Origin: Zunongwangia mangrovi
GTDB lineage: Bacteria > Bacteroidota > Bacteroidia > Flavobacteriales > Flavobacteriaceae
NCBI RefSeq assembly: GCF_900112105.1
Contig: NZ_FOKV01000011.1
Location: 1-58,002 of the forward strand
Direction of reading: 5' to 3'
DNA: 58,002 nucleotides
The notes under the pieces are model-generated. The model was not told where the DNA came from. It saw only the letters and a list, made by a program, of their open reading frames with translations, and made no database searches. A program made the translations under genes and the position numbers. How positions within the stretch are numbered: the first letter of the stretch is position 1; the number at the start of each line of letters is the position of its first letter. Below are positions 45,475-54,395 of this stretch, piece after piece.

Positions 45475-46203
45475 ATGTGCTACGAAACTTCATTGACCAA
45501 AAGTGAAAAACAGATTGAAAAAGCTACCGGAGCTAAATTCAATATTCAATTGGAATACAAGCCCTACTATCATGTCTCAGGTTTTGTTCATCCTAACTTG
45601 TACTGTATTCCTCAGGAAGATCCATCACAAATTTACCCTATGGAGTGGGGGCTTATTGCTCCCTGGGGTGAAAATAATGTGACAGGTTTTAGAAAAAAGT
45701 ACAACACATTAAATGCTCGAGGGGAAACAATGTTAACATCAAACACCTATAAATCCCCTGCTAGAAAACGGCGATGTTTAATTCTGGCTGATGGTTTTTT
45801 TGAACCGCATTATCCAAATAACAAATTTAAATCTGGTGCAGTGCCTAAATATTGCTATCTGCCCGACCGAAAACTATTTACCTTCGCCGGAATTTATAAT
45901 GAATATGGTTCTGATTACTGGAATGTAAGCCTGGTTACCACAGAAGCAAATGATTTTTTTGCGCATATCCATAATAAGAAAAAGCGCATGCCCCTAGTTT
46001 TAGATCCTGATTTCGAAGGGGAATGGTTACGAGAAGATCTCAATGATGATGGAATCTTAGAACTCGTGAATCATGGTTTTATTAAAGAGGATTTCAAAGC
46101 ACATTCTGTAGAAAATTTTTATAAAAGCGATTTTAATACAAATACTCCGGAATTTTTACAACCTGTTGATGATCAGGAAGGAGAACAGGGAAGCTTTCTT
46201 TAA
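45475..46203 (+). CDS. HMCES/YedK-type SOS response-associated peptidase (SRAP)
   Basis: 242 residues. Met is followed by the catalytic Cys2 (MCYETS), as the family demands. Further hallmarks are WGLIAPWG, the substrate-binding LNARGET, the Glu in DGFFEPHY and the His in IHNKKKRMPLVL. The protein crosslinks to abasic sites in single-stranded DNA through Cys2 and protects them from error-prone bypass. It is head-to-head with umuDC across 71 nt, so both sides of the abasic-site choice (shielding or translesion synthesis) share one control region. Confidence 0.95.
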   Translation: MCYETSLTKSEKQIEKATGAKFNIQLEYKPYYHVSGFVHPNLYCIPQEDPSQIYPMEWGLIAPWGENNVTGFRKKYNTLNARGETMLTSNTYKSPARKRRCLILADGFFEPHYPNNKFKSGAVPKYCYLPDRKLFTFAGIYNEYGSDYWNVSLVTTEANDFFAHIHNKKKRMPLVLDPDFEGEWLREDLNDDGILELVNHGFIKEDFKAHSVENFYKSDFNTNTPEFLQPVDDQEGEQGSFL

Positions 46204-46357
46204 ATATAACATCATAGAATTAAAAAGGCTTCCAGGTATCCATCCTCTCTTAATCAACTAATTGTATTCCTCTTTGCTATTAAATATTTAAGATATTCTT
46301 CGATGGGATTAAATCAGATCATTATTGGAAAGAAATCCAATGATTGCTGGCGCTCAT

Positions 46358-47356
46358 CTATCGCTCCCCCACCCAATGAGGATAAATAGGGATTTGTTCT
46401 GAAATTTGGTTGAGTTCTTTTAAATGTTCCGAGGACAGATTCCAACCCACGGCGGCTATGTTAGAACGTAACTGCTTTTCATTTCTTGCCCCGATGATAA
46501 TATTGGAAACGCTCTTGTTTTGTAATAACCAGTTTATAGCAATCTGGGGAATGGATTTCCCGATTTCACCGCTTATCTTTTCCAACACCTCAACGACCTT
46601 AAAAAGAAACTCATCATCAACGGGAGGTGCTCCCACTGCTCCACCCGACTTGATTCGACCTTCCTGAGTTTCCATCCCTCTTTTTATTTTTCCGGTTAAT
46701 CTTCCCCAGCCGAGTGGACTCCAAACCATTAACCCCATATTTTGGTCTTCTATTAATGGCTGTAATTCCTGCTCATAATCCCGGCCAATCAAAGAATAGT
46801 AACCCTGATAAATTACGTATTTTTCAATATTTAATTTTTCAGCTAAAGAAAGTGATTTCATTAATTGCCAGGCTGCAAAATTTGAACAACCGATGTATCG
46901 TACTTTTCCGCTTTTTACCATATTTTCAAGCGTTCTTAAAGTCTCCTCGATAGGCGTATTTTGATCAAAACCGTGCATTAAGTATAGATCGATATAATCG
47001 GTATTCAATCGCTTTAAGCTGTCGTCCAATGCATTCATCAAATGATATCTTGATGAGCCTTTTTCGTTGGGATGTTCGCCCATTTGAAAGGTACCTTTAG
47101 TGGATATAATACTCTGACTTCTTTTTCCTTTTAAGGCCTTTCCCAAAACAATTTCAGCATCACCAAGCGAATACACATTGGCGGTATCAAAAAAATTAAT
47201 TCCGCTTTCCAGACAAATATCAATAAGTCGACTCGCTTCGTCAACATCAGTTTGTCCCCACCGCTGAAAAAATTCGTTGGTTCCTCCAAAAGTTCCGGTT
47301 CCTAAACTTAACACAGGCACTTTTAAGCCTGAATTTCCTAAATTTCTATATTCCAT
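46358..47356 (-). CDS. Aldo/keto reductase
   Basis: 332 residues, a complete aldo/keto reductase of the YghZ/Kv-beta-like group. The start is MEYRNLGNSGLKVPVLSLGT. The catalytic tetrad is visible: Asp in FFDTANVY, Tyr in the same motif, Lys in IISTKGTF and His in DLYLMHGFD. NADPH-binding residues lie at IIIGARNEKQL. It reduces aldehydes or ketones of unknown identity. It follows the frameshifted MFS gene by 21 nt and is probably co-transcribed with it. Confidence 0.93.
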   Translation of the reverse strand: MEYRNLGNSGLKVPVLSLGTGTFGGTNEFFQRWGQTDVDEASRLIDICLESGINFFDTANVYSLGDAEIVLGKALKGKRSQSIISTKGTFQMGEHPNEKGSSRYHLMNALDDSLKRLNTDYIDLYLMHGFDQNTPIEETLRTLENMVKSGKVRYIGCSNFAAWQLMKSLSLAEKLNIEKYVIYQGYYSLIGRDYEQELQPLIEDQNMGLMVWSPLGWGRLTGKIKRGMETQEGRIKSGGAVGAPPVDDEFLFKVVEVLEKISGEIGKSIPQIAINWLLQNKSVSNIIIGARNEKQLRSNIAAVGWNLSSEHLKELNQISEQIPIYPHWVGER

Positions 47357-47377
47357 TTTAAACTATTTTAGATTAAA

Positions 47378-48570
47378 TTATTTTTCTATTTGTATACTTA
47401 TACTGGCCATAAGCATGGCTATTAGAGAGAATACGGTACTCATTATTGTAATGGACAGTAATCCTAGTGAGGTGGAAATAAGTATTCCTCCCAGAAATGA
47501 GCCTACAGCAATCCCTATATTGAAGGCTGAAATATTGAGTACTGAAACCACATCTTCTGTCCCGGGTGAGTATTTTTCTGAAAGCTGAATAATATAAAGC
47601 TGCATTACGGGAACACTTGCAAATCCAGCTAAGCCCATTATAGCCACTAAAACGAGAGTGGGGATTTTATAGGGTAAGAATAAGAACAGTAATCCAAAGG
47701 TTAGCAGTAGAATGCCGAACAACACGGTCAGGAGTTTAGCAGGATCTGTATTGGAAAACTTTCCTCCCAACAGGTTACCAAAGCCTACCGAAACGCCATA
47801 CAGCAGCAATATGAGTGTGATCTGGTTCTCTGTAAATCCTGAAATATTGGATAGTATTGGAGATAAGTAGGTAAATGTCCCAAATAGTGCCCCAAAAGAA
47901 AAGATAGTTAAGGAGAAGCCTATAAGTATCGATTTTTTACGCAATATGTTCAACTGGTCTTTAAGTGCAATAGGACTTCCTTGTTTAATGTCGTTGGGCA
48001 GCCAAAATCGGTTAGCTAATAGGCAGAGAACCCCCACAACAGCAATACTCCAAAAGTAAATCTCCAGCCTAAATGCTGACCAATATACGTACCTAAAGGA
48101 ACACCAGTGACCATCGCTACGGTTAACCCCGTAAACATTATCGAAATAGCAGTTGCCCTTTTTTCTTTAGAAACAAGACTGCTGGCTATATTGGCTCCAA
48201 TACCTACAAAAACCCCGTGGGCGACGCCTGATAATACTCTGGCAACAATCAATAATGCAAAACCAGTTGAAATTGCGGCTACACTATTGCTGGCCACAAA
48301 CAGTAACATTAGGGTAAGTAATAATTTCTTGCGCTGTAGGTGGTGGGTAAAGGCGGCAAGTACTGGGCCGCCAATGGCTACGCCGATAGCGTAAGCGGTA
48401 ACAAGCCAACCCGCGGATGCGGTGCTAATTGAAAATTCGCTAGCAATGTTTGGCAATAAGCCAATCATTACCACTTCTGTGGTTCCGATAGCAAAAACGC
48501 TTAGGCTTAAGGCCCATATTGCGATGGGCATACCTGCTTGTTTTGGTAGGTATATGCTGTACTTTTTCAT
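47378..48570 (-). pseudogene. MFS exporter (DHA1/AraJ-like), frameshifted
   Basis: Two overlapping frames make one 12-helix transporter. The first half (48570-48016) carries helices 1-6 (SVFAIGTTEVVMIGLLPNIA; GVFVGIGANIASSLVSKEKR) and runs off frame after GWRFTFGVLLLW. The second half (48037-47378) resumes at VLCLLANRFWLPNDI and carries helices 7-12. The break lies next to a run of five G's (48031-48035 as C's on the plus strand); one more G restores a continuous protein of about 397 residues. It may therefore be a sequencing slip or a recent mutation. The sequence is otherwise well preserved. It resembles purine/arabinose-type exporters. Confidence 0.85.
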
Positions 48571-48644
48571 ACGACAAAGTTCTGCAAGGCTTACCTACCT
48601 TCACAGGACATTTGTCAATGCTTTGATGTGAGGAATGTCACATT

Positions 48645-49220
48645 TTACGATTCTACCTTGGTGAGTCGGCTTAAGGTTTCCCGGGTAACGCCAAGATAAG
48701 AGGCGATCATTGCTTTGGGTACACGTTGCATTAAACCGGGATATAGGCTGAGCAAATTATGGTAACGATCGTTAGCATTACTACTTAAAAAGCAAAGAAT
48801 CCTTTTTTGCAAAGCGATAAAGCCGTTCGTTGTTTTTTTAAAGAAAAAAGTTTGCATTTTCGGCAATTCCTTGCTTAGTTTTTCTTTGTTTTCTAAGGTT
48901 AAGGAAAGAGTTTTTGTGGGTTCTAAGCAATCTACTGTAAGTGTTGATTTAGTTTGGTGATGAAAGGCCTCTGCATCGGTGATCCACCAATTTTCCATTC
49001 CGAATTGTAGAATGTGTTCTTTGCCATCAGGATCTACCCTTGATACTCGCATTAATCCTTTGATCACAAAGAAGTCGAAATGAGCATAATCGCCCTGATG
49101 CAAAACGATCTGATGTTTCTTAAAGTTATTTTCTTGAAAATGTCCCAATACAAAATCAAACTCAGCATCGCTTAGTTTTACAATATCTTCTATTTGCGTT
49201 CTTAAAGGATGTTGGCTCAT
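48645..49220 (-). CDS. Crp/Fnr-family regulator
   Basis: 191 residues: a cyclic-nucleotide-type sensor barrel (about 20-115; HQIVLHQGDYAHFDFFVIKG, EHILQFGMENWWITDAEAF) and a short winged helix (about 150-190; MIASYLGVTRETLSRLTKV). The barrel lacks the R-S-A phosphate-binding motif of cAMP receptors, so the ligand is unknown. It precedes the MFS exporter by 75 nt on the same strand and probably controls it. Confidence 0.9.
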   Translation of the reverse strand: MSQHPLRTQIEDIVKLSDAEFDFVLGHFQENNFKKHQIVLHQGDYAHFDFFVIKGLMRVSRVDPDGKEHILQFGMENWWITDAEAFHHQTKSTLTVDCLEPTKTLSLTLENKEKLSKELPKMQTFFFKKTTNGFIALQKRILCFLSSNANDRYHNLLSLYPGLMQRVPKAMIASYLGVTRETLSRLTKVES

Positions 49221-49345
49221 TTGGTTTGGTTGTTTTTTGAAGAGTTACAAACAATAGTTTTTAGCTAAAATAAGATACGAATTCATTGGAAAATAATATC
49301 GCTATAATCTTCGAGTTTTTAGCTTAAGTGAATCTGTCCTTTATT

Positions 49346-49419
49346 CCTACTGCTTCTATTAAAAGATTCTCTAGAAAATAAACTAACATATAACTGGCAA
49401 TCAAAGGATCTTAGTTATT
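49346..49419 (-). repeat. Dispersed palindromic element, copy A
   Basis: Immediately after the S41 gene. On the minus strand AATAACTAAGATCC...GCCAGTTAT forms the palindromic arm, followed by the TTTTAATAG tail and GCAGTAGG shared (degenerately) with copies at 50664, 52734 and 55313. Confidence 0.5.
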
Positions 49420-49427
49420 AGGCGCAG

Positions 49428-50450
49428 TTATTCTTGTTCTGAAATGAATTTTATTGCTTCGTGAATATTACCGTCTAAAAGCAAATCATCGAAATTATCT
49501 TTTTCTATTACAGTTATGTCGGGAATGATTTTCTCATAATAATTACCGTTTCTATCGCAGTCATACCCTGTCATTAAAGTCATAAATGCTCCGAAAGGCA
49601 AATCTGCTTTATTATTGGTTGTGGTCTTTCCAAATGTTTTTTCGCCAATGAAAATTGTATTTTTTCTCCCTTTAAAGGCTAATGCAGTTATTTCACCAGA
49701 ACTACCAGTCGCAATATTGGTAACTACTGCAACTTTTGTTTCATTAAGTAATTCTCCATCGGGTTTTATATAAGAAACAGTTCTCGAATTGGCTTTGTAT
49801 TTTCCTTTTTTTAATTCTATTTCATCAACCAAATTTTTATTGATATCTAGTACTCCCCATACCACGTTATCACCTAAAAAATCATACAAAGCTAAAAGCA
49901 TTGGATGAATATCACCGCCCGTATTAAACCTCAGGTCAATAATCCATCCTTGCAATTTATTTGACCTTTTAATTTCAGCAATTTGATCATACAGTTCTTG
50001 TGATTGTTTATGTAGATTTTTCTCAATGTACATCCCAGGCACCAGAATATAGCCATATCGATTATCTAAAACTTTTACCTCAAATTCCGGTTTTGTTTTA
50101 TACTTTTTTATCCATTGTTCGGTAAAATCGTCTTTCGTGGGAACAGGAAAATTTCCACTGAACTGTTGATTATCGTAATATACTCTGGAATGATCTGCTT
50201 TTGTTAAGTCGAATAATGTAGAAACTTCGTTTAGTGAGGTTTTGAAATCGGAATATTGCTTTAAATTATTCTTAATTTCCGGTTCTACTTTTTCCCAATT
50301 GACTTTTTCTTTGAATAGATATCCGCTCTTCATTATTTCGAAAAGATTCTCATAAAAAAAATTGATACTGTCTTGTGAAGTTCTAAAACCCTGTGCTTGA
50401 ATATTAAAAGAGAAGAACAATATAAGTAGAATTCCTAAGTGTTTTTTCAT
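49428..50450 (-). CDS. S41-family peptidase, secreted (second)
   Basis: 340 residues with a clean signal peptide (MKKHLGILLILFFSFNIQAQ). The core shows GWIIDLRFNTGGDIHPMLLA and VAVVTNIATGSSGEITALAF, with the catalytic Ser in GSSGE, then EKTFGKTTTN and DCDRNGNYYEKIIPDI. It is unlike the S41 at 40874 in its N-terminal half. It is a single gene followed closely by palindromic element A and preceded by element B, i.e. one cassette-like unit. Confidence 0.9.
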   Translation of the reverse strand: MKKHLGILLILFFSFNIQAQGFRTSQDSINFFYENLFEIMKSGYLFKEKVNWEKVEPEIKNNLKQYSDFKTSLNEVSTLFDLTKADHSRVYYDNQQFSGNFPVPTKDDFTEQWIKKYKTKPEFEVKVLDNRYGYILVPGMYIEKNLHKQSQELYDQIAEIKRSNKLQGWIIDLRFNTGGDIHPMLLALYDFLGDNVVWGVLDINKNLVDEIELKKGKYKANSRTVSYIKPDGELLNETKVAVVTNIATGSSGEITALAFKGRKNTIFIGEKTFGKTTTNNKADLPFGAFMTLMTGYDCDRNGNYYEKIIPDITVIEKDNFDDLLLDGNIHEAIKFISEQE

Positions 50451-50663
50451 TAAATAATTTCTATTCTTATTGTTGAATAATTCTGAATAACGTATCTATA
50501 ACACACAACAAAAGTTGTCCTATATTCATTTTAGCTAGAGTACTATCTACCGCAATTTTAATTGATATAAAAGCCTGCAGCCCCATACATATAATCTCCA
50601 ATACTTTTTAAGAATCAGAAGCCCGTAATAAATCAACAAGTATTACTCTCAGGCATCCCCTAT

Positions 50664-50766
50664 CCTAACGGCTACTTTTAAAATGCTCAACAAAAAATAA
50701 GCTACCGCTTAACGCCGGTAATAAGGATCTTCAGGTTAGGTCGTACCGACCGTTAATGGTAACTGG
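50664..50766 (-). repeat. Dispersed palindromic element, copy B
   Basis: It lies just after the lipoprotein gene at 50770. It contains the perfect hairpin GGTCG-TAC-CGACC (50739-50751) and, at its far end on the minus strand, GTAGCCGTTAGGA, the shared terminus. The rest of the gap up to 50451 has a second short palindrome (ACAACTTTTGTTGT) before the S41 gene. Confidence 0.55.
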
Positions 50767-50769
50767 TAT

Positions 50770-51330
50770 CTAGTCCGATTTTTGTTTTTTGTATGATTCA
50801 ATTGCTTTTAAATAATCCTTAGCTCCTTGTTCACTTAAATCATTTATAAAACCATCTAATTCGGGTTGATTAAGTTTTACCCAGTTAACTAATGAGTCTC
50901 TTTGCCTTTGCCATATTTCCCAGTTAATATCAATACAATCTAAATTTTCAATTTTATTTATTTTTCCATTTTTAAAATGAAAATTACGTTTACAAGTTAA
51001 TGGGTTATTATTGAGAAATTCGAATCTCGAAGATTTAACTGATACAGTTGCGCTCACTTTATCCCCTTGATTTTTTACTTCTACAATTTTGTAAACTGGT
51101 CTGAAAATAGAATCCCATTTGAAATGTTCATAATAACTCTCTTGTGTAAATTCCATTAGGTAATCACCTTCTGTGATTATTAAACTAATAGATAGTACAT
51201 TTTTTACTTCTTGATAATCTGATTTTTTAAAACCTTCGTAATACTTCATTACCAGTTTAGGTTTTGATACTTTTTGTACAGCACAGCTTACGAATAAAAT
51301 TGTAATTATTAGAAGTGAAATTTTCTTCAT
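50770..51330 (-). CDS. Hypothetical lipoprotein, 186 aa
   Basis: Lipobox FVSC (LFVSCAVQK) is followed by a single domain with an NTF2/SnoaL-like start (KPKLVMKYYEGFKKSDYQEV) and strand-rich middle (VYKIVEVKNQGDKVSATVSV). The C-terminal helices end KAIESYKKQKSD. It is probably periplasmic. The role is unknown; it is one cassette-like unit between elements C and B. Confidence 0.7.
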   Translation of the reverse strand: MKKISLLIITILFVSCAVQKVSKPKLVMKYYEGFKKSDYQEVKNVLSISLIITEGDYLMEFTQESYYEHFKWDSIFRPVYKIVEVKNQGDKVSATVSVKSSRFEFLNNNPLTCKRNFHFKNGKINKIENLDCIDINWEIWQRQRDSLVNWVKLNQPELDGFINDLSEQGAKDYLKAIESYKKQKSD

Positions 51331-51356
51331 TAGATTAAATTTCTCTGATACTTGCT

Positions 51357-51477
51357 CCCAACGTTAGGTATAAAAATAGTGTTTCTTTTTCAGATGGTCA
51401 TTTAGGAGCATTAATTTTATAGTCTGTTAGAGATTTTTCCCTTTTTTATGCATTGGTGTTTTAAAACACCACTTTAT
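51357..51477 (-). repeat. Palindromic element C
   Basis: It lies after the SDR gene. It holds a perfect 18-bp palindrome (TGGTGTTTTAAAACACCA, 51454-51471) flanked by GCAT and ATGC. On the minus strand it ends in ACCTAACGTTGGGAGC just upstream of the next gene, fitting GTTRRRY except for the last base. Confidence 0.5.
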
Positions 51478-51498
51478 AGAATGCAATCTCAAGCTGTT

Positions 51499-52230
51499 TT
51501 ATTCTTTTGTAAGGTTAAACAATTCAAACGCGTCTGCCTTTGGCTTATAACCGACTTTCTCTTTTGATTCCGTTATATCCAATCTTTTATATCTGTTATC
51601 TGAAATTGCATTTAGAACTTCATATTGTATATTTTCTCTTTCTATGCAGCCAATCAATAGTTGATTAAAATCATCTGGATGCAAAAAAGCACTTAAATCA
51701 CGAGCATTCATTTCGGTAAAATCCTTAGGAAACTCATATGCTCCAATTCTCAAGCAAATTGCAGCAATTCCTTTATTGTATGAGTAATAAGCGGCTAAAG
51801 CTTCGCCAAAACATTTTGAGACTCCATAAATGTTTTTTGGTTTTACAAGCATATTCTTGTTTACCTGAATATCGCTTGGATAACTTTCAATGGTTTGAGC
51901 ACTACTCGCGAAAATCAGTTTTTTACATTTAGCTTCCACGGCTGCTTTAAAGATATTTTGAGTAGTTTTTATATTAGTTTCTAAAATCTCGTCAGATTCG
52001 GAAATGGGGTCTACTATTCCTGCCAAATGAATTACCGTGTCAATTCCTTCACATAGTTTCGAGCAAATTGAATAGTCCAATAAATTAGCTTCTTTGATTC
52101 TCACATTATTGGAGAAGCTTACTTTATTAGTTACAATATCAGCAACGGTTATTTCATATTTTTTATTGAAATTTTGAACAAAGTGTTTTGCTATTTTTCC
52201 AAATCCTCCGGTAATTAATATTTTTTTCAT
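51499..52230 (-). CDS. NAD(P)-dependent epimerase/dehydratase (extended SDR)
   Basis: 243 residues. The Rossmann motif GGFGKIAKHF starts at residue 8. The cofactor-binding VIHLAGIVDP, the catalytic Ser in IFASSAQTI and the Y-x3-K in IYGVSKCFGE are all present. It is shorter than typical extended SDRs (about 310 residues), so the substrate domain is reduced. It lies 43 nt after the ArsR-type regulator gene and is probably controlled by it. Confidence 0.9.
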   Translation of the reverse strand: MKKILITGGFGKIAKHFVQNFNKKYEITVADIVTNKVSFSNNVRIKEANLLDYSICSKLCEGIDTVIHLAGIVDPISESDEILETNIKTTQNIFKAAVEAKCKKLIFASSAQTIESYPSDIQVNKNMLVKPKNIYGVSKCFGEALAAYYSYNKGIAAICLRIGAYEFPKDFTEMNARDLSAFLHPDDFNQLLIGCIERENIQYEVLNAISDNRYKRLDITESKEKVGYKPKADAFELFNLTKE

Positions 52231-52273
52231 TTTGTTATATTTATATATGTCGATATGTTTGGCTAATTTTTTT

Positions 52274-52576
52274 TTATTTCAAAAAGTCTGAATATTCCTT
52301 TATCAGTTTTTCATTTCTTTTTAAGTATGAAAATTTTCCGTGTCTCGTCATAATAAGTAGCCCGCACTTTTCCATATTTGTCAAATAATTTGAAATAGTC
52401 GATTGTGAAAGGCCAGATTTATTTTTGATGTCCGTTACGCAAACTCCATCTTCAAAGCTCCTTAAAGATTCGTGTGGATGGAAATTCCTAGTAGGGTGTT
52501 TTAGCCATTCCATAATTTGAACTCTGGTTTGGTTTGATAAACACTTACCTATTTCTGTAGCCAATTTTAAATTCAT
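52274..52576 (-). CDS. ArsR-type winged-helix regulator
   Basis: 100 residues from ATG 52576 (MNLKLATEIGKCLSNQTRVQ). The frame is open 13 codons upstream, but homology starts here. The winged helix contains VTDIKNKSGLSQSTISNYLT and GLLIMTRHGKFSYLK as the wing. The metal-binding ELCVCDL motif of ArsR is not conserved (DGVCVTDI keeps one Cys), so the signal is unclear. It is the first gene of a pair with the SDR. Confidence 0.88.
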   Translation of the reverse strand: MNLKLATEIGKCLSNQTRVQIMEWLKHPTRNFHPHESLRSFEDGVCVTDIKNKSGLSQSTISNYLTNMEKCGLLIMTRHGKFSYLKRNEKLIKEYSDFLK

Positions 52577-52615
52577 ACTACAAACATATCTACATTTAAC
52601 GATATATAGAAACAT

Positions 52616-53597
52616 AAAGGTAATTTTATTTCTAAAAAAGCATTTATAGTGACATACATATAAATTCCACCAGTTTGTAAGGATTAGTTTGTTATTAGAA
52701 AATCAAAAAGTATTACCCTCAATTCTCCCTTAACCTAACGGCTACTATTAAAATAGACTACCACATAACTGGTTTTAAAAGTATTTTAATAATTTCATGA
52801 CAGATCCGGCAGGACTAAAGCTGTTTAATTCCCTCATTACAAAAGCATGCAGTAAGGGAATATCAATAGTTATTTTAATGATCTGATCTGACTCCGGTAC
52901 TTAATAATCGATTCTATCACCAAATTAACCTGAAAAAACCGGATGTAGTCACTTTATACTAACGGTAACAGATAAATTTATAAATACTTAGTATCATGAA
53001 ACGCTTAGCCAAAGAAATATTCTGTATAAAAACTTATCCTACCGGAATTTGACAACGTCGGTTTTCAAAGTATACAGACTGCCAATTTTTTTTTAAAATA
53101 ATCGCTGAGGAGCACAGTCATCGACACCGGCCAGAATGAATATGAAATTGTAGTTCTCTTTTGTTTACAAAAATATGAAGCTTAAATACACAGACCCATT
53201 CCATTACAGAGAATGCGGCAATAGTATTATTGAACCGTTTATTATTACGGCTTCATGGGGGTGGAATGTCTTCAGATAAATATGTTTTATGGAAGGTCCA
53301 TAAACTTTAAAAAAGCTATCTGCAAAACAGAAAATTTCAATAATTCGACTAATAGAAACCCTATTTGGATAATGACTCCCAAGGCCTAACTAATCCAAAT
53401 AAAACTGATATCAAAAATAATCCTCACACTATTGAAAACAACCGCCCCCCGGTAATTATCATAATTGTTTCAGGATAGAGAAATCTAAGGTATGGCTGTG
53501 CCGTCAGGACAATATTAAGGATTGTAAGCAGTTATTGCTCGGAATGTTCAATTAATAGAGTTTTTTTCAATACATTCATATTTATAAAAAATAATTC
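52616..53597. other. Long gap holding gene and repeat debris
   Basis: About 980 bases between the ArsR-type gene (minus) and the HipA-like gene (plus). At 52734-52774 lies a half copy of the dispersed element (CCTAACGGCTACTATTAAAA, then TAGACTACCACATAACTGG), without its palindrome. The rest has only frames under 25 codons. It looks like decayed DNA of several origins. Confidence 0.5.
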
Positions 53598-54395
53598 GTG
53601 ATTGAAGAACTGAAATTTGTTGGTATCCATAGTAGGCTAAAAGGAGGAAGTACGAAGCCTTTAGTAATTGAAGCTGAAGACCAATCTCAAAGGATTAATT
53701 CCTATGTTCTTAAACTCTACAAAAATGATTACGTCACAGATTATTTTACTATAGCCAAAGAAATAATTATTTCTGAACTTGCAGAGCAATTTAATTTACC
53801 AGTCCCAAAATATGGTGTTATAGATTTAGACAATGAGCTTCTTCTGGAGGAATATGATCCTGATTTCATCAGAGAATTAAACTCCGGATATAAATTTTGT
53901 AATTACTATCATGAGGGAACTTTGTTATATAATGATTCTTTAAGAAGTAAATTTCTCGAAAATTACGATATTGAAAATGTTTTTGCTTTTGATAATTTAA
54001 TTTTAAATACAGACAGAGGGGGATTTAGAAACAAACCCAATCTGTTAATTACGGATGATAACTTTTTGCTAATAGATCATGAGCAAACATTTCAATTTTT
54101 TGACATCAGATCTGCAGGAAGAGAAACAGACTATAAATTAAAATTTAATAGTTACTATTTTAATAATCATATATTTTTAAAACTATTAAGAAAACTGAAA
54201 TCAAAAGAATATGTTTTTGATGAATTTGATGAGAATCTACGTACGCTAAATTTAAATTTTTTAGACGATCTATTCCGGGACTTTAGAAAATTTAATATTG
54301 ATTGTGGCGAAAAAAGCGCTATTTTTGCATACTTAAACTGGTGTAAAATAAACAGATCTTATATCACCAAGTCTTTAAAGGACAGAATTTTATGA
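53598..54395 (+). CDS. HipA-like Ser/Thr kinase (HipA_2 type)
   Basis: 265 residues, start codon GTG. The kinase core is visible: Lys in SYVLKLYKND (ATP binding), a Glu in AKEIIISELAEQF, the hinge LLLEEYD, the catalytic loop FDNLILNTDRGGFRNKPNLL with Asp and Asn, and the metal-binding Asp in LLIDHEQTF. It lacks the N-terminal subdomain of classical HipA (about 440 residues). No HipB-like HTH antitoxin is adjacent. Instead, its stop overlaps the DUF3037 gene by 4 nt (ATGA). It probably phosphorylates a protein target; a toxin-antitoxin or defence role is inferred from the pairing. Confidence 0.85.
   Translation: MIEELKFVGIHSRLKGGSTKPLVIEAEDQSQRINSYVLKLYKNDYVTDYFTIAKEIIISELAEQFNLPVPKYGVIDLDNELLLEEYDPDFIRELNSGYKFCNYYHEGTLLYNDSLRSKFLENYDIENVFAFDNLILNTDRGGFRNKPNLLITDDNFLLIDHEQTFQFFDIRSAGRETDYKLKFNSYYFNNHIFLKLLRKLKSKEYVFDEFDENLRTLNLNFLDDLFRDFRKFNIDCGEKSAIFAYLNWCKINRSYITKSLKDRIL

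Noticed and set aside
51454-51471. 18-bp palindrome as a simple terminator of the SDR gene
   Set aside because: No T run directly follows on the minus strand, and it forms part of the larger repeat-type element with a GTTGGGA terminus.
52980-53300. Possible transposase or metal-transport gene remnant
   Set aside because: Six-frame reading gives only fragments under 25 codons, with no recognisable motif.
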